NCBI RefSeq assembly: GCF_014653695.1
Contig: NZ_BNAR01000007.1
Coordinates: 248,001-312,000, forward strand
Source of the DNA: Lentzea cavernae
Lineage (GTDB): Bacteria; Actinomycetota; Actinomycetes; Mycobacteriales; Pseudonocardiaceae
Direction: 5' to 3'
Length of the DNA: 64,000 nt
Made by a program: the position numbers and the translations under genes. Position 1 is the first letter of the stretch, and the number at the start of each line of letters is the position of its first letter. Shown in pieces: positions 34,484-44,072 of this stretch. Under the pieces are notes generated by a model. That model saw nothing but the letters and a program-made list of their open reading frames with translations, ran no database searches and was not told where the DNA came from.

Positions 34484-35038
34484 TTTCGCTTGTCAGCACA
34501 GGAATTGCGCAAAGCGCGCCCATCCCCGCAAGGCGACAAACGCACGCAAGGCGACCACCCCGCTGGAACAGCAACCAGCCACCGCAACCCGCACCCGCGC
34601 GGTGCCAACCGGACAGCCACAAACGCACGAGCAACCTCGGACGAAACCTGGCGTGGCGATGCGAAGCGAGCCGTCCGAACCTGCTGCCGACTGGGCAGCG
34701 GTACACCCCGCTCCTGCGATTGGGGCTTGACCTTGAGGGGCGGGGTGCTACCCCTGATCGGGCACGGCCGGGCGCTTTTCAGCCCGGCTTTTCCGGCCGT
34801 CTCAGCGCCTCGCCAGAGGCTCGAGGTCAAGCCCCAATCGCCAGCCCTTGATTCGTCACGACCTGCGCGCCCGTCCTCGCAAGGCGACTTCTCTTCCGGG
34901 AACGCGACCAACCCCGCTGGAACAGGCACCCACAACACAAAGCCGACCCGCGCAACCCCTCCCACAACAGGCCCAAAGCCGTCTGGACAACCGCCTACCC
35001 CTGAGTAACGTGGGTCACACCCCTACTCGGAGGTAACC
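34484..35038. other. Gene-free region holding a palindromic element
   Basis: About 555 bp between the terminator and the acyl-CoA dehydrogenase gene. Short reading frames here lack ribosome sites and have Arg/Pro/Thr-rich, low-information products, so I call none. The only structure is the palindromic element at 34717-34840, listed separately. GGAGG at 35030 is the ribosome site of the next gene. Confidence 0.6.
34717..34840. repeat. Nested palindromic element, about 124 bp
   Basis: Outer arms of 21 bp, starting CGATTGGGGCTTGACC at 34717-34737 with the near-complement at 34820-34840 (one mismatch). Between them are further inverted repeats: GCCGGGC with GCCCGGC across GCTTTTCA, and CGGCCGG with CCGGCCG. 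This nested layout looks like a non-coding mobile palindrome (REP/MITE-like) or an RNA fold rather than a simple terminator. Confidence 0.65.
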
Positions 35039-36913
35039 ATGACCGTCGACGAGCGCGCGGCCAGGCAGGTCGCCGAACAAGCACGCGAAACCCGCTGGCA
35101 GCGACCGAGCTTCGGCAAGGAGCTCTTCCTGGGTCACTTCCGAATCGACCTGATCCACCCACATCCGAGCGGCACCACCGAAGACCGCCACCGCGGCGAG
35201 AAGTTCCTCGAAGAACTCCGCAGGTTCACCGAAACCACCATCGACAACGCGGTCATCGAACGAGACGCCCAAATCCCCGACGAAGTCCTGAAGGGCCTCA
35301 AGGACCTCGGCGCGTTCGGCATGAAGATCAAGCCCGAGTACGGCGGCATCGGTCTCACCCAGGTCTACTACAACAGGGCCCTGATGCTGGTCGGCTCGGC
35401 GAGCCCGGCGATCGGCGCGATGCTCAGCGCCCACCAGTCCATCGGCGTTCCGCAACCCGTCGCGATGTTCGGCAGCCCGGAACAGAAGCAGGAGTTCCTG
35501 CCGAGGTGCGCCAAGGGCGAGATCACCGCCTTCCTGCTCACCGAACCGGACGTCGGCTCGGACCCGGCCAGACTCGGCACCACCGCGACGGAGGACGGCG
35601 ACGACTACGTCCTCAACGGCGTGAAACTCTGGACCACCAACGGAGTCGTGGCCGACCTCCTGGTCGTGATGGCCCAAGTGCCGAACAAGGGCATCACGGC
35701 GTTCGTCGTCGAAGCGAACGCCGAAGGCATCACCGTCGAGAACCGCAACGCGTTCATGGGCCTCAGGGGCCTGGAGAACGGCGTGACGAGGTTCCACGAC
35801 GTCCGCGTCCCGAAGAAGAACGTGATCGGCAAGGAGGGCGCCGGTCTCAAGATCGCGCTCGCCACCCTCAACACCGGACGCCTGAGCCTCCCGGCCCTCT
35901 GCGCGGGAAGTGCCAAGTGGTGCCTCAAGATCGCTCGCGAATGGTCGGGCGAACGCATCCAGTGGGGCCTGCCGGTCGGCAAGCACGAGGCCGTCGCGGG
36001 CAAGATCGCCTACATCGCCGCGACCGCCTACGCGCTGGAAGCCGTGCTGGACCTCAGTTCCGAGCTCGCGGACGCCGGTAGCCACGACATCCGCATCGAG
36101 GCGGCGCTGGCGAAGCTGTACGCGTCCGAGAAGGCCTGGCTGGTGGCCGACGAACTGGTCCAGATCCGCGGTGGGCGCGGGTACGAGACGGCGGAGAGCC
36201 AGGCGGCGCGCGGAGAACGCGGCATCGCGGCCGAGCAGGTCCTCCGCGACCTGCGCATCAACCGGATCTTCGAGGGCTCCACCGAGATCATGCACCTGCT
36301 GATCGCGCGCGAGGCCGTGGACGCGCACCTGAGCGTCGCCGGCGACATCATCGACCCGGACGCCGACCGCAACGCGAAGATGAAGGCCGCAGCCAAGGCG
36401 GGCGGCTTCTACGCCAAATGGCTGCCCACGCTCGTCGTCGGAAAGGGCCAGACTCCCGCCGGCTACACGGAGTTCGGGCCGCTCGCCAAGCACCTGCGGT
36501 TCGTCGAGCGGTCGGCGCGCAAGCTGGCGCGGCAGACGTTCTACGCGATGTCGCGGTGGCAGGGGAAGATGGAGCGCAAGCAGCGGTTCCTGAGCCGGGT
36601 CGTGGACATCGGGGCCGAGCTGTTCGCGATCAGCGCCGCGTGCGTGCGGGCCGTGCAGGACGGGAACCCGAACTCCCAGGTGCTGGCCGACGCGTTCGCC
36701 AGGCAGGCGCGGATCCGTGTCGACGAGTTGTTCGAGAAGCTCTGGAAGAACACCGACGACAGCGATCTGGTGGTGGCCGGGCAGGTCCTCGCCGGCGAGT
36801 ACGCCTGGCTGGAGGAGGGCATCGTCGACGCGTCCATCCCGGGGCCGTGGATCGCGGACTCCACGCACCACGAGTCAGCGGCGGCGAACGTCCACCGCCC
36901 GACGCCCCGCTAG
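35039..36913 (+). CDS. Acyl-CoA dehydrogenase, long (about 600-residue) type
   Basis: FAD-dependent enzyme that desaturates acyl-CoA in beta-oxidation. The 624-residue protein has the usual three-part catalytic domain (about 55-430) with AFLLTEPDVGSDPARLGTTA and LWTTNGVVADLLVVMAQVPN. The RINRIFEGSTEIMHLLIARE segment includes the catalytic Glu position used by most of the family. A C-terminal extension of about 180 residues, as in very-long-chain type enzymes, is helical. GGAGG precedes the ATG at 35039. Convergent with the ROK gene; no beta-oxidation partners nearby. Chain-length preference cannot be read from sequence. Confidence 0.92.
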   Translation: MTVDERAARQVAEQARETRWQRPSFGKELFLGHFRIDLIHPHPSGTTEDRHRGEKFLEELRRFTETTIDNAVIERDAQIPDEVLKGLKDLGAFGMKIKPEYGGIGLTQVYYNRALMLVGSASPAIGAMLSAHQSIGVPQPVAMFGSPEQKQEFLPRCAKGEITAFLLTEPDVGSDPARLGTTATEDGDDYVLNGVKLWTTNGVVADLLVVMAQVPNKGITAFVVEANAEGITVENRNAFMGLRGLENGVTRFHDVRVPKKNVIGKEGAGLKIALATLNTGRLSLPALCAGSAKWCLKIAREWSGERIQWGLPVGKHEAVAGKIAYIAATAYALEAVLDLSSELADAGSHDIRIEAALAKLYASEKAWLVADELVQIRGGRGYETAESQAARGERGIAAEQVLRDLRINRIFEGSTEIMHLLIAREAVDAHLSVAGDIIDPDADRNAKMKAAAKAGGFYAKWLPTLVVGKGQTPAGYTEFGPLAKHLRFVERSARKLARQTFYAMSRWQGKMERKQRFLSRVVDIGAELFAISAACVRAVQDGNPNSQVLADAFARQARIRVDELFEKLWKNTDDSDLVVAGQVLAGEYAWLEEGIVDASIPGPWIADSTHHESAAANVHRPTPR

Positions 36914-36990
36914 CCCCCCGTTGCTGCACTGGGCAGGCTGATGGTGGTGCGGGCGCGGCACCTGCCCAGTGCACGGCCGGTAGGGGGCTA
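36911..36990. terminator. Bidirectional nested hairpin between convergent genes
   Basis: Outer stem TAGCCCCC (36911-36918) with GGGGGCTA (36983-36990); inner perfect 13-bp stem TGCACTGGGCAGG (36925-36937) with its complement at 36961-36973. It lies between the convergent acyl-CoA dehydrogenase and ROK genes and can serve both. Confidence 0.65.
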
Positions 36991-37135
36991 CGTCCCCCGC
37001 ATCCCCCTACCGACTCCCCTTGCAACGGAAGGACACAACCCTCCAGGTGGAGGTGTCGGTAACGCTAAGCCACAAAACACCGTTAACAGTTACGACAATT
37101 GAGTGAACTACCAGGTGAGGGGTACTCAACTACTC

Positions 37136-38305
37136 TCAGAGAGTAACTTCGAAGACCAATTCACGAGCGGCTTCGAGACCCATCGCGATGGCCCCGGAGA
37201 GCACCGCGCCGTCCCCCAGCGAGCCCGCCACGATCCGGGGCGCCAGCGGCGTCATCGTGCGGAGCTTCGCCTCCAGCGGCTCGAGCAGCAGGTCGACGTT
37301 CGACCCCACACCGCCACCCAGGACGACCAGTTCCGGATCGATCACCGCGGTGACGGCGGCCACGAGGAACGCGAGCCGTTCCGCTTCCAGCCGCACGACC
37401 TCGAGAGCCGCCACGTTCCCAGCACGCGCCTGTGAGAACACGCCACGGGCCGAGCGCGCCGTCAGACCCAGCTCACGTGCCCGCGCCACAACGGATCCCG
37501 CCGAGGCCGCGTCCTCGAACTGTCCACGACGGACGTCCGAACCGGACTCGCCGTACGGCAGGAACCCGACTTCCCCCGCCGCGCCGTGCGCGCCGCGGAA
37601 CAGCACGCCGTCCACGACGATGCCCATGCCGACACCGGTGCCCACCGTCGCGCACACGAACACGCGCGCTCCCTGCGCCACCCCGTAGACGTGTTCGCCC
37701 AGCGCGGCCAGGTTCGCGTCGTTCTCCACGACCACCGCCGAACCGAGTGACGACTCCAGCCCGTCCAGCACGCCGAGCGACTCCCAGCCGGGCAGTTGCG
37801 GCGCGTGCCGCACGACCCGCGAGCGCTGGTCGATCACGCCGGGACTGCCGATCACCTTCACCACGACGTCCGTGAGAGCGATCCCAGCGTCCGCCACGGT
37901 GCGTGACGCCAGCTCGGTCACGGTGCGCACCACGGCAGCGGCCGACCGGCTGCGGTTGCGCTCGTCCACGCGGGCCACCACCGACCCGCCCAGATCGGCG
38001 AGCGCCACCCGGATCCGTTCACGGCCGATGTCGACGCCGAGCACGTGGCCGGCGACGGGATTGGGCTCGTAGACCACGGCGGACCGGCCAGGACCTGCGG
38101 TGGTGCGGCCGATGGGGCGGACCAGGCCGTGGCGTTCGAGGTCGGCCAGGGCCTGCCCGACCGTCGGCTTGGACAGGCCGGCGTCCTTGGCGATCTGGGG
38201 GCGCGTGGCGGCACCCAGACGGCGCAACAGGCCGAGCACAGCGCGTTGGTTGAGCACGCGCATGCCCGCTGGTGTACCCACCTCTGGCGGCTTGCGGTCG
38301 CTCAC
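37136..38305 (-). CDS. ROK-family transcriptional regulator
   Basis: A 389-residue repressor-type ROK protein. Residues about 15-65 are a winged helix (RRLGAATRPQIAKDAGLSKP). Residues about 85-380 form the ROK sugar-kinase-like domain with GVDIGRERIRVALADLGG, VVENDANLAALGEHVYG and GTGVGMGIVVDGVLFRGAHG. The zinc-binding Cys cluster normal for ROK proteins (CxCGxxGC) is missing: the matching region reads GESGSDVRRGQFEDAAS. So inducer binding may work, but the zinc site is lost. GTG start at 38305. Divergent from the GH92 gene, the obvious candidate target. Confidence 0.9.
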   Translation of the reverse strand: MSDRKPPEVGTPAGMRVLNQRAVLGLLRRLGAATRPQIAKDAGLSKPTVGQALADLERHGLVRPIGRTTAGPGRSAVVYEPNPVAGHVLGVDIGRERIRVALADLGGSVVARVDERNRSRSAAAVVRTVTELASRTVADAGIALTDVVVKVIGSPGVIDQRSRVVRHAPQLPGWESLGVLDGLESSLGSAVVVENDANLAALGEHVYGVAQGARVFVCATVGTGVGMGIVVDGVLFRGAHGAAGEVGFLPYGESGSDVRRGQFEDAASAGSVVARARELGLTARSARGVFSQARAGNVAALEVVRLEAERLAFLVAAVTAVIDPELVVLGGGVGSNVDLLLEPLEAKLRTMTPLAPRIVAGSLGDGAVLSGAIAMGLEAARELVFEVTL

Positions 38306-38331
38306 CGGCCAATTCTAGATCTTGATCCACT

Positions 38332-38341
38332 GCGCATGCGC
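38332..38341. promoter_or_regulatory. Palindrome between the divergent ROK and mannosidase genes
   Basis: GCGCATGCGC, a perfect 10-bp palindrome, lies 27 bp upstream of the ROK start and about 115 bp upstream of the mannosidase start. TTGACA at 38388-38393 could be a -35 box for the mannosidase, without a clear -10. A site in this shared region would be expected for autoregulation, but the palindrome is short. Confidence 0.35.
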
Positions 38342-38456
38342 GCAACTGTTGAAGAGACAGGTTGCACGACAATTCCTGTCCGCTCCCTTGACAACGATGT
38401 CAGGTGCAGAAAAGGTCCCCACCAAAAGGGGCAGGCTAGGCGGCGGAAGGGTTGCA

Positions 38457-41400
38457 ATGAGGCAACTGGGGAAGAGACGAACCAGAACTCTGTTGAGCGT
38501 CGCGATCACTGCGACACTGGTGGGCGGCGTGAGCAACGGCTACGCGGCCGCCGCACCAGAGGAGCCAGGAGTGGGTTTTTCGTCGTCCTTTGAGGACGGT
38601 CAACCTCAACCGTCGTGGTCGAACACCGTCGAGACCGACGCGTCGGGCAACCCGAAGTCGTCGGGCGTGATCGGCTCGGACAGCTCCGGCATCCCGGGCA
38701 ACGTCTCCGACAAGGTGGTCGACGTCCAGGTCAACGGGGAGAACGGACCCGCGGAGGGCAAGGAGAACCTCGTCGACGGGAACGTCAACAGCAAGTGGCT
38801 CGTCTTCGCGACCACCGGCTGGGCGACGTTCAAGTTCGACGAGGCGCGCACGATCAAGAAGTACGCGTTGTCCTCGGCCAACGACTCCCCCGAGCGCGAC
38901 CCGAAGAACTGGACGCTGCAGGGCTCGGCCAACGGCACCGACTGGACCGTGCTCGACACCCGCACCGGTGAGACGTTCCCCGAGCGCTTCCAGACCAAGA
39001 CCTACGACATCGCGGCGCCGCAGTCGTTCCTGCACTACAAGCTCGACGTGACGCTGAACAACGGCTCCACGAACATCGTGCAGCTCGCCGAGGTGCAGCT
39101 GTCCGACGGCTCCACGAACCCGCCGTCACCCATCATGCGCAGCGTCGTCGGCAACGGCCCGACAGGCGGTTACACGGCCAAGTCACGCGCGGGCTGGACC
39201 GGCGTCAAGGCGTTCCGCACCCAGGGCCGCCACACCGTCGAAGGACGGGCGTACAGCTACAACAAGGTCTTCGACGTCGACGTCCCGGTCAACGCCAAGA
39301 CCGAGTTGTCGTACATGGTCTTCCCGGACTTCATCAACGACAACCTGAACTACCCGAGCACGTACTCGTCGGTCGACCTCGCGTTCTCCGACGGCACGTA
39401 CCTGAGCGACCTCAAGGCGGTCGACCAGCACGGCGCGACGCTGTCGCCGCAGGGCCAGGGCGCGGGCAAGTTCCTGTACGCCAACCAGTGGAACAAGGTG
39501 GCGTCCACGATCGGCGCGGTCGCGGCCGGCAAGACGATCAAGCGGATCCTGGTGGCCTACGACGGCCCGAAGGGCCCGACGGACCTCGGCGCCTGGTTCG
39601 ACGACATCCGCATCGGCGACGTCGTCACCAAGCAGTACGCGAAGCCGTCGGACTACGTGCTGACCACGCGTGGCACGAACTCGAACGGCTCGTTCTCGCG
39701 GGGCAACAACTTCCCGGCGACGGCGGTGCCGCACGGCTTCAACTTCTGGACCCCGATGACCAACGCGGGTTCGCAGAGCTGGCTGTACGAGTACGCGCAG
39801 CGCAACAACGCGCAGAACCTGCCGACGCTGCAGGCGTTCACGACCTCCCACGAGCCCAGCCCGTGGATGGGTGACCGCCAGACGTTCCAGGTCATGCCGT
39901 CGAACGTCGCGCCGACCCAGGACCGCGCGCTGCGCGCCCTGCCGTTCAGGCACGACAACGAGGTCGCGAAGGCCCACTACTACGGTGTGACCTTCGAGAA
40001 CGGCATGAAGACCGAGATCGCGCCGACGGACCACGCGGCGGTCTTCCGGTTCACGTTCAACGACGACGCCCAGAAGAACCTCGTCTTCGACAACGTGAAC
40101 AACTCCGGCGGCCTCACCCTCGACGCCGCCAACGGTGTCGTCACGGGCTACTCGGACGTGAAGAGCGGCCTGTCCACCGGCGCGACCCGCCTGTTCGTCT
40201 ACGGCAAGGTCGACAAGGCGGTGACGGCGAGCGGCAAGCTCATCGGCGCGGGCCGTGACAACGTGGGCGGCTACTTCTCGTTCGGCGACAAGACCGTCGA
40301 GCTGCGCATCGCCACCTCGCTGATCTCCGTCGACCAGGCGAAGTCCAACCTGGCGCAGGAGGTCAGCGGCTCGGACACGTTCGACTCGGTGCGCGACCGC
40401 GCCCAGTCCGCGTGGGACAAGATCCTCGGCATCATCTCCGTCGAGGGCGCGTCCGAAGACCAGCTGATCACGCTGTACTCCAACATGTACCGCCTGTACC
40501 TCTACCCGAACTCGGGCTTCGAGAACGTCGGCGGCAAGACCCAGTACGCGTCCCCGGTGTCGCCCGCGACCGGTCCGAGCACGCCGACGCAGACCGGCGC
40601 GAAGATCGTCGACGGCAAGGTCTACGTCAACAACGGGTTCTGGGACACCTACCGCACGACCTGGCCCGCCTACTCGTTGTTCACGCCTTCGAAGGCGGGC
40701 GAGATGGCCGACGGCTTCGTCCAGCAGTACAAGGACGGCGGCTGGGTCTCGCGCTGGTCCTCCCCCGGTTACGCGGACCTGATGACGGGCACGAGCTCCG
40801 ACGTGGCGTTCGCGGACGCGTACCTCAAGGGTGTCAGCAACTTCGACATCAAGGCCGCCTACGACGCCGCGGTGAAGAACGCCTCCGTCGTGCCGCCGAG
40901 CAACAACGTCGGCCGCAAGGGCATGGACAAGTCGATCTTCCTCGGCTACACCGGCAACGACCAGCTCGACGAGGCCTGGTCGTGGGCGATCGAGGGCTAC
41001 GTCAACGACTTCGGCATCGCGTCGATGGCGAAGTCGCTGCACGAGAAGACGGGCGAGAAGCGGTACGCCGAGGAGTACGAGTACTTCCTCAACCGCGCCC
41101 AGAACTACGTGCTGACGTTCGACAAGCGGATCGAGTTCTTCCAGAACCGCAACGTCGACGGCTCCTGGCGCGTCGAGGACCCGTCGAAGTACAACCCGCA
41201 GGACTGGCGTTACGACTACACCGAGACCAACGGCTGGAACATGGCGTTCACCGTGCCGCACGACGGGCAGGGTCTCGCGAACCTGTACGGCGGACGGGAC
41301 AAGCTCGCCCAGAAGCTCGACTCGTTCTTCACCCTCCCGGAGACCGCGAAGTTCCCCGGCGGCTACGGCGGCGTGATCCACGAGATGATCGAGGCGCGGG

Positions 41401-42686
41401 ACGTGCGGATGGGCCAGTACGGCCACTCCAACCAGCCGTCGCACCACATCGCCTACATGTACAACTACGCCGGCCAGCCCGCGCGGACGGCGGAGAAGGT
41501 GCGGGAGATCCTGACGCGCCTGTACGTGGGCTCGCAGGAGGGCCAGGGCTACGCGGGCGACGAGGACAACGGCGAGATGTCGGCGTGGCACCTCTTCTCC
41601 TCGCTGGGCTTCTACCCGCTGCAGATGGGCAAGCCCGCCTACGCGATCGGTTCGCCGCTGTTCACCAAGGCGACCGTGAAGCTGGAGAACGGCAAGAAGC
41701 TCGTCATCAACGCGCCCAAGAACAGCGCGAAGAACATCTACGTGCAGGGCGTGAAGGTCAACGGCAAGGCGTGGAACAAGACGACGCTGCCGCACGACGT
41801 GCTCGCGGCCGGCGCCACGATCGACTTCGACATGGGCCCGAAGCCCTCCGCCTGGGGCACCGGCGCGAACGACGTCCCGGAGTCGATCACGAAGGGTGAC
41901 GCGGTTCCGGCCCCGTTGCGCGACGTGGCTTCCGGCGTCGGCACGGCCGCGTTGGTGGACAACAACTCCTCGACCTCCGCGGTGGTCCGCTCGTTCGACT
42001 TCAAGGCCGCGGACGCGAAGGAGAAGGCGGAGTTCTACACGCTGACCAACGGCAAGACGGGCACGTCGCCCTCGGCGTGGGAGCTGAAGGGCTCCTACGA
42101 CGGCAAGACGTGGTCGACGGTCGACAAGCGTTCCGGCGAGACCTTCCAGTGGCAGCAGTACACCCGGTCGTTCAAGATCGCCTCGCCGGGCAGGTACAAC
42201 TTCTACCGGCTGGAGTTCGCGGGTGACGTGACGCTCGGCGAGTTCGAGCTGATGTCGAAGCCGCTGCCGGCGGCCACCACCACGGTGACCGGCACGGTCA
42301 ACGGTCCGCTGCAGGTCAAGGGTGTGACCTATGTGGACGGTGCCACGATCAGCGGTCCGGTGACCGTGGCCCGCGGCGCGACGCTGTACGTCTTCGGCGG
42401 CGAGATCAAGGGCCCGCTGTCGGCGGCGGACGCGGCGTCCGTCGTGCTGGTCGGCACTCGCGTGAACGGCCCGGTGACGGTGCACGGCTCCGCCACCGAG
42501 GTCGCCGTGGAGAACACCTCGGTCGGCGGCCCCGTGTCGCTGACGTCGAACAAGACCAGGTCGGTCGTGGCCTTCTCCACGGTCGGCGGGCCGTTGTCCT
42601 GCACGGGCAACACCCCGGAGCCGTCGAACAACGGCTTCGCGAACGACGTGAAGGGCCCGAAGGCAGGACAGTGCGCCGGCCTGTAG
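38457..42686 (+). CDS. Secreted GH92 family alpha-mannosidase with F5/8 type C modules and beta-repeat tail
   Basis: A 1,409-residue exported enzyme. A Sec signal (residues 1 to about 35, TLLSVAITATLVGGVSNGYA) is followed by an F5/8 type C (discoidin) module at about 85-215. The GH92 core spans about 220-1130, with SNQPSHHIAYMYNYAGQPAR near 990 and YAGDEDNGEMSAWHLFSSLG near 1035, both active-site segments of calcium-dependent exo-alpha-mannosidases. A second discoidin-like module lies at about 1150-1265. Residues 1270-1385 hold about six 17-20 residue repeats built on VxGP(V/L). GGAAGG precedes the ATG at 38457; earlier in-frame starts lack a signal peptide. Probably cuts mannose from glycoprotein or fungal wall glycans. 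Confidence 0.93.
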   Translation: MRQLGKRRTRTLLSVAITATLVGGVSNGYAAAAPEEPGVGFSSSFEDGQPQPSWSNTVETDASGNPKSSGVIGSDSSGIPGNVSDKVVDVQVNGENGPAEGKENLVDGNVNSKWLVFATTGWATFKFDEARTIKKYALSSANDSPERDPKNWTLQGSANGTDWTVLDTRTGETFPERFQTKTYDIAAPQSFLHYKLDVTLNNGSTNIVQLAEVQLSDGSTNPPSPIMRSVVGNGPTGGYTAKSRAGWTGVKAFRTQGRHTVEGRAYSYNKVFDVDVPVNAKTELSYMVFPDFINDNLNYPSTYSSVDLAFSDGTYLSDLKAVDQHGATLSPQGQGAGKFLYANQWNKVASTIGAVAAGKTIKRILVAYDGPKGPTDLGAWFDDIRIGDVVTKQYAKPSDYVLTTRGTNSNGSFSRGNNFPATAVPHGFNFWTPMTNAGSQSWLYEYAQRNNAQNLPTLQAFTTSHEPSPWMGDRQTFQVMPSNVAPTQDRALRALPFRHDNEVAKAHYYGVTFENGMKTEIAPTDHAAVFRFTFNDDAQKNLVFDNVNNSGGLTLDAANGVVTGYSDVKSGLSTGATRLFVYGKVDKAVTASGKLIGAGRDNVGGYFSFGDKTVELRIATSLISVDQAKSNLAQEVSGSDTFDSVRDRAQSAWDKILGIISVEGASEDQLITLYSNMYRLYLYPNSGFENVGGKTQYASPVSPATGPSTPTQTGAKIVDGKVYVNNGFWDTYRTTWPAYSLFTPSKAGEMADGFVQQYKDGGWVSRWSSPGYADLMTGTSSDVAFADAYLKGVSNFDIKAAYDAAVKNASVVPPSNNVGRKGMDKSIFLGYTGNDQLDEAWSWAIEGYVNDFGIASMAKSLHEKTGEKRYAEEYEYFLNRAQNYVLTFDKRIEFFQNRNVDGSWRVEDPSKYNPQDWRYDYTETNGWNMAFTVPHDGQGLANLYGGRDKLAQKLDSFFTLPETAKFPGGYGGVIHEMIEARDVRMGQYGHSNQPSHHIAYMYNYAGQPARTAEKVREILTRLYVGSQEGQGYAGDEDNGEMSAWHLFSSLGFYPLQMGKPAYAIGSPLFTKATVKLENGKKLVINAPKNSAKNIYVQGVKVNGKAWNKTTLPHDVLAAGATIDFDMGPKPSAWGTGANDVPESITKGDAVPAPLRDVASGVGTAALVDNNSSTSAVVRSFDFKAADAKEKAEFYTLTNGKTGTSPSAWELKGSYDGKTWSTVDKRSGETFQWQQYTRSFKIASPGRYNFYRLEFAGDVTLGEFELMSKPLPAATTTVTGTVNGPLQVKGVTYVDGATISGPVTVARGATLYVFGGEIKGPLSAADAASVVLVGTRVNGPVTVHGSATEVAVENTSVGGPVSLTSNKTRSVVAFSTVGGPLSCTGNTPEPSNNGFANDVKGPKAGQCAGL

Positions 42687-42702
42687 CACGCGACTGACGA
42701 GG

Positions 42703-42735
42703 AAGGCCGCGTTCCGTCACGGAACGCGGCCTTTC
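42703..42735 (+). terminator. Terminator of the mannosidase gene
   Basis: Perfect 14-bp stem (AAGGCCGCGTTCCG with its complement, 3-base loop) followed by TTTC, 16 bp past the stop. The 200 bp beyond it to the CDF gene hold nothing I can name. Confidence 0.8.
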
Positions 42736-42936
42736 CCGTTCACCTGAAAGGATCTATCCCTTTCAGACATACTCCGATGAGATCTTGTCAACTCGTGTGC
42801 GGTGACTGGGGAGGCTCTTGTGGTGCCGTTCGAACGAGGCCGTGTCCGAGCCCTCGTGCCACAACCCCGTCAGCCGATCGTTCCGTCACGAACGGGCGCC
42901 CAGTCCACCAAGGACGGCATCCGCGACCTGCCGGCC

Positions 42937-43845
42937 TCACCACGAGAGCTCGCGGCACCTCTGCGCTGACGACCCGCCCTCGACCTGCAACGTCGCGTGC
43001 TCGATGTGGTACTTGGCCGCCAGCAACGACTGCGCGGCCTTGAGCACGTCCCCGTGATCGGCGTTCTCGGCGGTCGTGAGGTGGGCGGAAGCCACCTCCA
43101 TCCCGCTGGTGAGCGTCCACACGTGCAGGTCGTGCGCCTCCGTGACCCCGGGCAGCTCCGTGAGCGCCTTCTGCATCTCCGTGACGTCCAACCGCTCAGG
43201 CGCGTGCTGGAACAGGATGTGCAGCGCGTTCTTGGCCAGCCCGTACGTCCGCGGCAGCACCCACACGCCGATCAGCACACCCATGATCGGGTCCGCGTAC
43301 TTCCACCCCGTCGTGATCATGACCAGCGCCGAGATCAGCACACCGACCGACCCGACCAGGTCCGCGAGCACCTCGAGGTACGCACCCCTGACGTTGATGC
43401 TGTCCTTCGCGCCCTCCTTGAGGACCGCGAAGGACACGAGGTTGGCCCCGAGCCCGAGCGTCGCCGCGATCAGCACCGGCCACCCCGGCACCGACGGCGG
43501 GTCCTGGAACCGCCCGACCGCCTCGTAGATCACGTACCCGGCCACGCCGAACAGCAGCACCGCGTTGGCCAGCGCCGCCAGCACCTCGGCCCGGTAGAAC
43601 CCGAACGTGCGGTTCTTCCCCGCCCTGGCCCGCTTCGCGACCATGATCGCGGCCAGTGCCATCCCGACCCCGAGCACGTCGGTGAGCATGTGCGCGGCAT
43701 CCGAGATCAGGGCCAGCGAGGACGTCGCGAACCCCACGACGAACTCCACCACCATGAAGACCGCGCCGATGCCGAACGCGACCCACAGCTTGCCGGCGTG
43801 CTGCCCGCTCGCGCTCGCCGATCCGTGCCCGTGGCCATGACCCAT
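42937..43845 (-). CDS. Cation diffusion facilitator family metal exporter
   Basis: About 302 residues. The His-rich start MGHGHGHGSASASGQHAG precedes six membrane helices. Metal-site motifs SLALISDAAHMLTDVLGVGM (helix 2) and LEVLADLVGSVGVLI (helix 5) give the H-x3-D/D-x3-D type site of zinc, cobalt or cadmium/proton exchangers. A cytoplasmic C-terminal domain follows (HDLHVWTLTSGMEVASAHL). The start is uncertain among ATGs at 43845, 43857 and 43902; 43845 begins directly with the His-rich stretch. No adjacent metalloregulator is visible. Confidence 0.9.
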   Translation of the reverse strand: MGHGHGHGSASASGQHAGKLWVAFGIGAVFMVVEFVVGFATSSLALISDAAHMLTDVLGVGMALAAIMVAKRARAGKNRTFGFYRAEVLAALANAVLLFGVAGYVIYEAVGRFQDPPSVPGWPVLIAATLGLGANLVSFAVLKEGAKDSINVRGAYLEVLADLVGSVGVLISALVMITTGWKYADPIMGVLIGVWVLPRTYGLAKNALHILFQHAPERLDVTEMQKALTELPGVTEAHDLHVWTLTSGMEVASAHLTTAENADHGDVLKAAQSLLAAKYHIEHATLQVEGGSSAQRCRELSW

Positions 43846-43993
43846 GCTCCGGAACATATAGCGACATGCGCATGAGTGCAATCCGGCGTATTCCCGTCCC
43901 ACTGCTTGGTGACGGAGGTCATGCTCAACCCCCGCTGAGGGTGGGTGTGAAACGGGGTGGCGGGAGTGCGCTAGGATCTTCCACGTAGCTACG

Positions 43994-44065
43994 GCCCCCG
44001 TAGCTCAGGGGATAGAGCACCGCCCTCCGGAGGCGGGAGCGCAGGTTCGAATCCTGCCGGGGGCA
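43994..44065 (+). tRNA. tRNA-Arg (CCG anticodon)
   Basis: Complete cloverleaf: acceptor GCCCCCG with CGGGGGC, D stem GCTC/GAGC, anticodon stem CCGCC/GGCGG with loop CTCCGGA (anticodon CCG), and T stem GCAGG/CCTGC with TTCGAAT. 72 bases, A discriminator, CCA not encoded. It stands at the left edge of the defence-rich region, a typical integration site, although I found no matching 3'-end repeat on the far side. Confidence 0.96.
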
Positions 44066-44072
44066 CCGAAGT

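Noticed and set aside
34469..35008. 179-codon frame in the gap before the acyl-CoA dehydrogenase
   Set aside because: No ribosome site, low-information Arg/Thr/Pro-rich product, and it runs through the palindromic element.
39183..42689. 1,168-codon open frame on the minus strand
   Set aside because: Antisense shadow of the GH92 mannosidase gene, a usual effect of high GC at third positions.
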